From: PGYR01 sp041675005
GTDB lineage: Bacteria; Bacteroidota; Ignavibacteria; Kapaibacteriales; UBA2268
Assembly (NCBI GenBank): GCA_041675005.1
Contig: JBAYUQ010000011.1
Coordinates: 26,817 to 90,816 of the forward strand
Reading direction: 5' to 3'
DNA: 64,000 bases
Shown here piece after piece: positions 54,191-61,456 of this stretch. The number at the start of each line of letters is the position of its first letter. The stretch's first letter is position 1. Position numbers and translations under genes: made by a program. The notes below the pieces were generated by a model that worked only from the letters and a program-made list of their open reading frames with translations, was not told where the DNA came from and made no database searches.

Positions 54191-55613
54191 ATACTCTTAT
54201 CATATTCTGATAGTTAGGTTTATCTTTAGATAAACCAGCTACGTAAACTACGTAGTCCCCTTCTTTTATAAACTCAAATTCTTCTAGTAACTCCTCTCTG
54301 AAAGTTGCTATCACGTCTTCTGCTTTTATCGGAGTATCTACAAATTTTGGGATTACACCCCAGATGAATGATAATCTACGAGCAACTGACTCTATATCAG
54401 TGAACGCAATTATAGGCACTCTAGGTCGATAGTTTGCTACATTTTTTGCTGTATAAGCCGAGCTAGTTAGTGATACTATAGCGGCAGCATTAATCTGGTC
54501 AGCTATCATAGTAGCTGCGTGACCAAGAGCATCAGAAATATCACCATCATTGAAGCTAGATTTGTATTTCTCGCTACCGAATGGATATTTTTCTTCTATA
54601 TTTTTTATTATTCTAGACATATACCCAACCGCTTCGTAAGGGTATTTACCAACGCTAGATTCAGCACTTAGCATCAGACAATCTGAGCCATCCATAACAG
54701 CATTTGCTACATCACTAGCTTCTGCTCTAGTTGGACGTGGGTTCTCAATCATAGATTCTAACATCTGAGTTGCTGTTATTACTGGTTTCCCAAAGTAATT
54801 ACAACGATTTATTATTTCTTTCTGAATTAAAGGTACTCTTTCGGCTGGCATTTCTAATCCTAAATCTCCCCTTGCTACCATTATACCAGTAGCTTCTTGG
54901 ATTATCTCATCGATGTTTTCGTAAGCTTCTACTCTTTCTATCTTAGCTATGATTGGTACTTCTCTTTTGAAGATTTTCATAGCCGTTTTTAGTTCCATAA
55001 TATCAATTTTGGAACGAACGAAAGATAGTGCTACAGCATCTACCCCATTATCCAATCCAAATTTCAAATCTTCTAGATCTTTTTCGCTTAGGGAGGGAGC
55101 ATTACTACTCGCACCCGGTACTACTATTCCTTTCTTGCTCTTTAGTATTCCACCTTTGATGACCTGTGTTTTTATCTCTGGGCCTTTTACATCTATTACT
55201 TTCAAGCTAATGTAACCATCATCAAGTAGTATAGTATGTCCGGGTCTCACTTCATTTTTAAGTTCAGTGTATTCCGTACTTACTATTTTCTCGTTGCCTT
55301 CTTTTAGTTGTTTAGTAGTTATAGTAAACTCTTGTTTATCTATTAACTCTACTCCACCGCCTTTCATATTGCCGATTCTAATTTTCGGCCCTTGCAAATC
55401 CATAAGAATTGGAATATTTCTGCCAGCTATGTTAGATGCAGCACGAATATACTTTATAGTCTTTTTGTGAACTTCGTGGCTACCATGCGAGAAATTCAAT
55501 CTCGCCGCATCCATACCAGCATATATTAGTCGTGTGAGATTTTCCGTACCAGTAGCCGCTGGGCCTATTGTACAAAGTATTTTGGTTTTTCTTGGAAACA
55601 AATCGTTAGTCAT
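54180..55613 (-). CDS. pyk: pyruvate kinase
   Basis: A 477-residue enzyme converting phosphoenolpyruvate and ADP to pyruvate and ATP. N-terminal KILCTIGPAATGTENL and ARLNFSHGSHEVHKK, B-domain, then the active-site EVPIIAKIERVEA (Lys plus Glu) and IMVARGDLGLEMPAERVP. The C-terminal regulatory domain follows (AAAIVSLTSSAYTAKNVAN). Length is typical. The gene has a TAAATTTG box (55644) upstream and is monocistronic. Confidence 0.98.
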   Translation of the reverse strand: MTNDLFPRKTKILCTIGPAATGTENLTRLIYAGMDAARLNFSHGSHEVHKKTIKYIRAASNIAGRNIPILMDLQGPKIRIGNMKGGGVELIDKQEFTITTKQLKEGNEKIVSTEYTELKNEVRPGHTILLDDGYISLKVIDVKGPEIKTQVIKGGILKSKKGIVVPGASSNAPSLSEKDLEDLKFGLDNGVDAVALSFVRSKIDIMELKTAMKIFKREVPIIAKIERVEAYENIDEIIQEATGIMVARGDLGLEMPAERVPLIQKEIINRCNYFGKPVITATQMLESMIENPRPTRAEASDVANAVMDGSDCLMLSAESSVGKYPYEAVGYMSRIIKNIEEKYPFGSEKYKSSFNDGDISDALGHAATMIADQINAAAIVSLTSSAYTAKNVANYRPRVPIIAFTDIESVARRLSFIWGVIPKFVDTPIKAEDVIATFREELLEEFEFIKEGDYVVYVAGLSKDKPNYQNMIRVFKF

Positions 55614-55643
55614 AATCTTTAACTTTTATTTAATTGTTATATA

Positions 55644-55651
55644 CAAATTTA
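55644..55651 (-). promoter_or_regulatory. -7 box TAAATTTG for pyk
   Basis: The minus strand reads TAAATTTG (TAnnTTTG), about 31 bases upstream of the pyk ATG. Confidence 0.45.
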
Positions 55652-55734
55652 TGTTATTTCAGTATATTATACGTTAATAATCTGTTAGTATTCTATTAAC
55701 TTAGTATAATTTAATCAAATATCGAACCAAAAAC

Positions 55735-56133
55735 ATGATAAAATCATCAATTTCTAAAGAAACTATACTCCGAACAGGTATTATTTTCGCTTTACTCACT
55801 GTAGCTATAGGTGCTTTTGGTGCTCATGGACTATCAGATTTACTTACTGAAAATGGAAGATTAGAGACTTTCAAGACGGCTGTACTTTATCAGCTATTCC
55901 ATTCAATTGCACTTATAGTCTGCGGAATATTATTCGAAAAATATGATTCAAAGAAAATCAAAATTTCATATTTTCTTTTTACATTAGGGATTATTGTTTT
56001 CTCTGGGTCGCTCTATATACTATCTATTTCTAATATTGGTATATTCGGAGCGATAACTCCGATAGGAGGGGTATTGTTTTTAGTAGGATGGTTTTACTTA
56101 TTTATGTCTATAAAGCCGAAATCTATTATTTAA
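55735..56133 (+). CDS. DUF423 family membrane protein
   Basis: A 132-residue protein with four transmembrane helices (about 12-34, 48-67, 76-95 and 99-125) and the family features GAFGAHGLSDLL and FHSIALIVCGILFE. This is the YgdD/DUF423 family, small inner-membrane proteins of unknown function. Its stop overlaps the convergent gene end by 8 bases. The divergent pyk shares its upstream region. Confidence 0.9.
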   Translation: MIKSSISKETILRTGIIFALLTVAIGAFGAHGLSDLLTENGRLETFKTAVLYQLFHSIALIVCGILFEKYDSKKIKISYFLFTLGIIVFSGSLYILSISNIGIFGAITPIGGVLFLVGWFYLFMSIKPKSII

Positions 56134-56539
56134 TCTGTCGGAAATCCATAACATACCAGAGTGAGTCTAGCTGACGCATTGAAAATGCAAATTCTTTCAC
56201 GTAATCGAATTCGAGTTTCACATTGTGCAACTCAACTGTTATTGTATCTGCGATAATACGAGTAACTTTTCTTTCATTCAGTATTCTAGTTAACCTAGCT
56301 AAGTTATAGTACTGCTCTTGTTGTTTATTCGCACTATATCGGCTCTCATTATCAGATAGTAGCTGAGCCGCACCGGGTACATTTTCTTGCTGTAACTCTG
56401 TTGTGAATAGCAAAGCCCCACCTATAGCTGATTCTTGGGTTATGTCAATCACTTCTTTCGGTGGTCTATTGTTACCAATGACAAATAGCTCGCAAGAAGT
56501 CAAGAATAGTACTAGTATGATTGTGCTGATTATGCGCAT
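56126..56539 (-). CDS. hypothetical lipoprotein
   Basis: A 137-residue protein with a lipobox (LFLTSCELF, Cys16), then helical segments (LARLTRILNE) and beta strands (VELHNVKLEFDYVK). No family recognised. It is separated by 2 bases from the upstream hydrolase gene (56542) and so is in the same operon. It partly overlaps the convergent DUF423 gene end (8 bases). Confidence 0.78.
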   Translation of the reverse strand: MRIISTIILVLFLTSCELFVIGNNRPPKEVIDITQESAIGGALLFTTELQQENVPGAAQLLSDNESRYSANKQQEQYYNLARLTRILNERKVTRIIADTITVELHNVKLEFDYVKEFAFSMRQLDSLWYVMDFRQIK

Positions 56540-56541
56540 TA

Positions 56542-57363
56542 TTATTTTAGGAATTCAATTGTTGAGTTAATTGCATGTTCTAATATTTCATTAGAACCTG
56601 TAAACGGATGACGGCAATTAAAAGTATGATTTGCCTTCTTTATTATACAAAGTTCCGAAATTTTTGCGGCATTATTTAACTTTTCTGCTTCTTTCGTACT
56701 TACTGTGAAATCTTTATCGCCATGGACTATTAGTACGGGTATATTTAGTACAGAAATGCATTTTTCTAAATCGTACTTTTCCTTATTTCTAATTTTATCT
56801 TCGAGATATTCAACATCCAAATATAGCATTTGACCAGTTATTCGATTTTCGAATTCGAGAACTCCTTTTGCTCGCCAATCATCTTTTTGCCTTTGTGTGT
56901 TTCTATCTATATCTCCGATTGAGCCCCAAGTTACGATCTTGCTTATATCATTTCTTTTTGACGCTGTTATTATAGAAACGGCACCACCAAGTGAATGACC
57001 AAATAAGTATATTTCTCCATTCCAATTTTCTATCGAATTGATTTCTAACAGATTTTGCAGATTATATAATACAGCTTTTAGGTCATTTAATTCCTGCGTA
57101 ACTGTTACTGATCTGAATTTATCTACATCGAATATTCCTTTTTCAGCATCGACAACTCCATTCTGAGAAAAGTCTATATTAATGACAATCATTCCAGAGT
57201 TAGCATATTGCTCCGCCATATAAGGAAAGAACCCCCATTCACGATATGCCTTGAATCCATGAGTTGTTATCAACACTGGTTTACTGATAGCCTCGGTGTT
57301 ATATATATCACCGTTGACTACTAATCCTTCTCCTACTTGTAATGCAAAAGTATTCTTATTCAT
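56542..57363 (-). CDS. alpha/beta hydrolase
   Basis: A 273-residue cytoplasmic (no signal) alpha/beta hydrolase. Oxyanion strand PVLITTHGFKAYREWGFF, nucleophile elbow YLFGHSLGGAVSIIT (Ser near 124), acid VLIVHGDKDFTVS and His in IIKKANHTFNCRHPF. It starts at the last base of the upstream gene (stop-start overlap TAATG), so it is in the 58781-56126 operon. A broad esterase or peptidase function is likely; substrate unknown. Confidence 0.9.
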   Translation of the reverse strand: MNKNTFALQVGEGLVVNGDIYNTEAISKPVLITTHGFKAYREWGFFPYMAEQYANSGMIVINIDFSQNGVVDAEKGIFDVDKFRSVTVTQELNDLKAVLYNLQNLLEINSIENWNGEIYLFGHSLGGAVSIITASKRNDISKIVTWGSIGDIDRNTQRQKDDWRAKGVLEFENRITGQMLYLDVEYLEDKIRNKEKYDLEKCISVLNIPVLIVHGDKDFTVSTKEAEKLNNAAKISELCIIKKANHTFNCRHPFTGSNEILEHAINSTIEFLK

Positions 57364-58781
57364 TATTCTTGAGTAAGATTTCTGATAGTTTGCTCAAGCA
57401 AATTGATATACTCGTTCAGTTCTGCGAAATCACTTTCAGTCCATTCACGTTTAGCAGGAGGATAGCTACGTAGTTTATTCCAAACACGAACATACTTTTT
57501 ATTTTTGCTTATGATAGGGTTAGTGTCCCTTGCATCTAATTCTTTCGCCTCTGCATTCAGTGTTTTGAACGCCTCTACACCTCTGAACTTCTCAACTATT
57601 AGTGGATCATTCGAATTGATAATCAGATGCTTTTTATGAATCTTTTCGGTATTATCAAGATAGAATATTGCTGATGAATTAGCTACTTTTTCATCTAACT
57701 CATCTACCATTTTTCTAGCACCTTCTAGGTTTGGTTCATCACCACTAAGTGCTGCGAATACTATATTCACTGGCGCTGGATTCTCTTTGAACCTTCTTGC
57801 TAGTTCTAGAGCAGCAGCAATACCAGAGATATTGTTCCCAGATTCATAGTAAAACTTATTCTGTTTCTTAATATAGTCTTCTATTTTTTTATCAGAAAGT
57901 GCCTCATCATAAGGGAAAGCAATAATAATGTTTCTGTTATTATCCTCACCTTCGTGCAAACCATAAACATTAGAGTATTTAACTGCTTTCGTTTCCAACT
58001 GCAAATTTATATCTGCTTTTACATTGGGAAGTATAAAGCTTTTAGGAGATTTAGTTTCTCTAATCGCCTTCTCTTGATCTATAAGTGCTTGTTTTTTGGG
58101 GAAATACCTTTCTAATGAAGCTCTATTAGCTTGCAAAGCGACGATACCAGAATTGAATTTATCAACTATTACTGGTTCGAACACATTAGCCGAATCGCCC
58201 ATTGCCTTTATAAATAAAGCACCAACTGCCCCATTCTTCTGAGCATTTTTAACTTTATATTCGTAGCTACTGAAAGTCTTATATTTTTCGGATTTCTCAC
58301 CATCAGGGGAGTCAGTCAATATAATCACTACTTTATCTTTCACATCCATTCCAGAATAATCATCATATCCTGGGGCTGTAATTCCGTACCCAACAAATGC
58401 GATTTCTGCTTCTGATATATTTCCATCTGATGTAAACCCAAGAGGTAGCCAATCTTTCTGGAATTCCCAGTTTTGAATACTTGGCTTTATTCTGTCCATT
58501 GGAATGCCCATACGTGGAACAATCAATCCAAATGAAACACTATTATCACCGAAGCTAAGACCACTTTTTACTTCAAAATCATCTGTATAACCATCGGTTA
58601 GCTCTTCTAGTCCAAGGGTTTTAAATTGATTAGTAATATAGTTTTTAGTATTTGTAAGAGCAGGTTCACCACTTACTCTATTATATACCTCATCTTTATT
58701 GAGAGATTCTACTACACTATTTATCTCTTGCGAGAACATAGAAGTAGTTGATATTAATAAACAAAAGATAAAAGTTTTCAT
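57363..58781 (-). CDS. M28-like peptidase relative with PA domain, zinc ligands missing
   Basis: A 472-residue protein started at the ATG at 58781. I rejected the upstream start at 58814 because it falls on the promoter box (58812-58819) and would spoil the signal peptide (MKTFIFCLLISTTSMFS). A PA-like insert is seen at about 115-220 (IAFVGYGITAPGYDDYSGMD), then an M28-like fold. The ligand positions differ: the usual H-Y-D-H strand is FPYD (289-292), the D-D-x-S-G block is NNIS (316-319), and the GEE pair is SGDE (346-349). Two or three zinc ligands are gone, so peptidase activity is doubtful. It is first in an operon with a hydrolase and a lipoprotein. Confidence 0.78.
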   Translation of the reverse strand: MKTFIFCLLISTTSMFSQEINSVVESLNKDEVYNRVSGEPALTNTKNYITNQFKTLGLEELTDGYTDDFEVKSGLSFGDNSVSFGLIVPRMGIPMDRIKPSIQNWEFQKDWLPLGFTSDGNISEAEIAFVGYGITAPGYDDYSGMDVKDKVVIILTDSPDGEKSEKYKTFSSYEYKVKNAQKNGAVGALFIKAMGDSANVFEPVIVDKFNSGIVALQANRASLERYFPKKQALIDQEKAIRETKSPKSFILPNVKADINLQLETKAVKYSNVYGLHEGEDNNRNIIIAFPYDEALSDKKIEDYIKKQNKFYYESGNNISGIAAALELARRFKENPAPVNIVFAALSGDEPNLEGARKMVDELDEKVANSSAIFYLDNTEKIHKKHLIINSNDPLIVEKFRGVEAFKTLNAEAKELDARDTNPIISKNKKYVRVWNKLRSYPPAKREWTESDFAELNEYINLLEQTIRNLTQE

Positions 58782-58811
58782 TGTTCTTATTATTTTAGTT
58801 TTAGATGAATA

Positions 58812-58819
58812 CAAAAATA
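58812..58819 (-). promoter_or_regulatory. -7 box TATTTTTG for the M28-like operon
   Basis: The minus strand reads TATTTTTG. The box lies 31 bases upstream of the chosen ATG (58781) and overlaps the alternative start at 58814, supporting the shorter start. Confidence 0.5.
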
Positions 58820-58914
58820 ATAAATATTTATGTGCTATATAAGTATTACTATTTTATAATTATTCATTAATTTATTAATTTAAAAATACTTTTAGTAACT
58901 AAATAGATTATATT

Positions 58915-60477
58915 ATGGAAAATAACAGAGAAATCGATCGAAAGATTGAGCTGCTGAAAAAGAAAAAGGACGAAGCCCTACAGGGTGGAGGCAAAGATAG
59001 AATAGAAGCACAACACAAAAGAGGCAAGCTAACTGCCAGAGAAAGATTAGACTTGCTACTTGATAAAGGTAGTTTCACAGAAATGGATATGCTCGCTCAT
59101 CATCATTCTACTTCATTCGGATTAGACAAAACCGTTGTTTTAGGCGATGGTGTTGTAACTGGATATGGAAATGTAAATAGCAAAAGTGTTTTTACATTTT
59201 CACAAGATTTCACCGTACTCGGTGGTTCATTAGCTGAACAACATGGTAGAAAAATTGTAAAAATAATGGAAATGGCTCTGAAAAATGGAATGCCAGTCAT
59301 TGGTTTGAATGATTCTGGTGGTGCTCGTGTTCAAGAAGGAGTAATCTCGCTTGGCGCTTATGCTGATATTTTCCTGCAAAATACAATCGCTTCCGGGGTA
59401 ATTCCACAAATCTCAGTTATTATGGGCCCATGTGCTGGTGGTGCTGTTTATTCACCAGCAATTACTGACTTCGTTATAATGGTCAAAGATACATCTTATA
59501 TGTTCGTAACAGGCCCCAAAGTAGTAAAGACAGTAACTCACGAAGATTTAACACCTGAAGATTTGGGTGGTGCCTCTATTCATAGCACGAAAAGTGGGGT
59601 TGCCCATTTCGTGGCAGAGAATGATTTAGATGCTATCGAAATAGTAAAAAGTCTATTAGAATATATACCAAGCAATAATGCAGAAGCAGCTCCTTTCAAG
59701 GAAACAGCTGATCCAATTTATAGAGAAAGTCCAGATTTGAACTACATAGTTCCTGCAAATCCTAACCAACCTTATGATATAAAGAAAGTAATAAAAGAAG
59801 TAGCTGATGATGGTGAATTCTTAGAAGTTCATCAGGATTATGCTGAAAATATAGTAGTTGGATTCATCCATTTAGGTGGTATGTCCATAGGAGTTGTCGC
59901 TAATCAACCTATGATATTAGCTGGTGTTTTAGATAACGAGGCATCAAGAAAGGCAGCTAGATTTATCAGGTTTTGTGATGCATTCAATATCCCATTGCTG
60001 ACATTCGAAGATGTACCTGGGTTTATGCCTGGTAGAGAGCAAGAATGGGGCGGGATAATTTCAAACGGCGCTAAACTACTTTATGCATATTGCGAAGCAA
60101 CAGTACCGAAAATCACTGTTATCACAAGAAAAGCTTATGGTGGAGCCTATGATGTGATGAGTAGCAAGCATATAAGAGGTGATTTCAATTTTGCATGGCC
60201 TACTGCAGAAATTGCAGTGATGGGAGCGAAAGGTGCAATTGAGATTATATTCAAGAAGCAAGTCGAAGAAGCCGATAATAAAGCTGACAAGATGATTGAA
60301 CTAGAAGATGAGTACAACGAGAGATTCGCGAATCCATATATAGCCGCTTCTTACGGTTATATAGATGATATTTTCGAGCCAAAATTCACTCGTCAACGAT
60401 TAATTGATTCATTCAATTTACTGAAAAACAAAGTGGATAAGAATCCACCGAAGAAACATGGTAATATACCTTTATAG
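58915..60477 (+). CDS. acyl-CoA carboxylase carboxyltransferase (beta) subunit
   Basis: A 520-residue carboxyltransferase of the propionyl-CoA carboxylase/methylmalonyl-CoA decarboxylase type, transferring CO2 between carboxybiotin and acyl-CoA. Features are GKLTARERLDLLLDKGSF, GLNDSGGARVQEGV, MGPCAGGAVYSPAITDF (oxyanion loop), DVPGFMPGREQE and ITRKAYGGAYDVMSS. Neither the biotinylated carrier nor the biotin carboxylase is adjacent, so the partner is elsewhere. PccB or MmdA cannot be separated by eye. It overlaps the following lipoprotein gene by 20 bases. Confidence 0.95.
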   Translation: MENNREIDRKIELLKKKKDEALQGGGKDRIEAQHKRGKLTARERLDLLLDKGSFTEMDMLAHHHSTSFGLDKTVVLGDGVVTGYGNVNSKSVFTFSQDFTVLGGSLAEQHGRKIVKIMEMALKNGMPVIGLNDSGGARVQEGVISLGAYADIFLQNTIASGVIPQISVIMGPCAGGAVYSPAITDFVIMVKDTSYMFVTGPKVVKTVTHEDLTPEDLGGASIHSTKSGVAHFVAENDLDAIEIVKSLLEYIPSNNAEAAPFKETADPIYRESPDLNYIVPANPNQPYDIKKVIKEVADDGEFLEVHQDYAENIVVGFIHLGGMSIGVVANQPMILAGVLDNEASRKAARFIRFCDAFNIPLLTFEDVPGFMPGREQEWGGIISNGAKLLYAYCEATVPKITVITRKAYGGAYDVMSSKHIRGDFNFAWPTAEIAVMGAKGAIEIIFKKQVEEADNKADKMIELEDEYNERFANPYIAASYGYIDDIFEPKFTRQRLIDSFNLLKNKVDKNPPKKHGNIPL

Positions 60478-61411
60478 AATAATAGTTCTATTAATCTTGG
60501 CTTTACTGACTTCTTGTATAGAAGACCCAGTAAAAACAAGTATAGATGACAATTATATTTCGTCCATTGCAAAATCGGATTCATATCTTTTTGCATCTGC
60601 AAGCAATGGACAAATTTTCAGGTCTTCCGATGGTGAAGACTGGAATCCTCTAGTGCTCAATAATAGCATATTACTCTTAGATATTGAATCTACTCCAAAT
60701 GGTAGAATAATAGCAAGCGGTGAGAATGGTGTGATATTTATTAGCACTAATAATGGTGAGAATTGGAGCAAAAAAGCTACAGGAGTTTCATCATTTCTCA
60801 AAGATATACTAATATATGACGACAGTACATACTATGCTGGAGGGCGTTCTGGCACATTAATAAAAACCACCGACTTCGGAGAAACTTGGGTGACAATCCC
60901 AACCCCATTCTCCACGCAAATCTCAAAACTTTCCCTTATCAATAACGAAATCTACATTGGACTTCGAACAAATACAGATAACTCTCCCCTTTTTTATAAA
61001 TACGAAATTAACACAGATACAATTATAAGCATTGATATAGAAGTCAGCTCATTCATTACTGATATTGCTGAAATCGATGGTGAAATTTACTTCACCGATT
61101 ATTCAGGTTGCTACAAACTATTAGAGAATGCTGGATATAGCAAGGAATTGGTTTATAGCACAAACAATGGGTTCATCGCTCAGAAAATACTCAACTATGC
61201 TAATGAGATAGCATTAGTCGGCTATAGCGGGTTTAATTTAGGCAAGGTAATAACTGGAATACCTGGTAACCCTCAAACAAAAGAATTTGAAGAAAGCATT
61301 TATTTTAATTCAGGCATAGTTTTTTCTAACAAGTTAATAGTATGTGGTGGTGATGAATTTGAGTTGGCTGTATTACAGAACTCAAATTGGAAAATCATCA
61401 AGTTAAAGTAA
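60458..61411 (+). CDS. YCF48/BNR-repeat-like lipoprotein
   Basis: A 317-residue lipoprotein (lipobox LLTSCIED, Cys20) beginning inside the end of the carboxyltransferase gene. It has several Asp-box/YCF48-type repeats: RSSDGEDWNPL, STNNGENWSKKATG and KTTDFGETWVTIPTP, each followed by a beta strand with GRIIASGENGVIF or YYAGGRSGTL. This indicates a beta-propeller. No catalytic residues. It may be surface-exposed or periplasmic; partner unknown. The overlap suggests co-transcription with the carboxyltransferase. Confidence 0.85.
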   Translation: MVIYLYRIIVLLILALLTSCIEDPVKTSIDDNYISSIAKSDSYLFASASNGQIFRSSDGEDWNPLVLNNSILLLDIESTPNGRIIASGENGVIFISTNNGENWSKKATGVSSFLKDILIYDDSTYYAGGRSGTLIKTTDFGETWVTIPTPFSTQISKLSLINNEIYIGLRTNTDNSPLFYKYEINTDTIISIDIEVSSFITDIAEIDGEIYFTDYSGCYKLLENAGYSKELVYSTNNGFIAQKILNYANEIALVGYSGFNLGKVITGIPGNPQTKEFEESIYFNSGIVFSNKLIVCGGDEFELAVLQNSNWKIIKLK

Positions 61412-61456
61412 TTTATATAAAAAGAAATAAAACAATATATACTTCCGGAGTTTATT

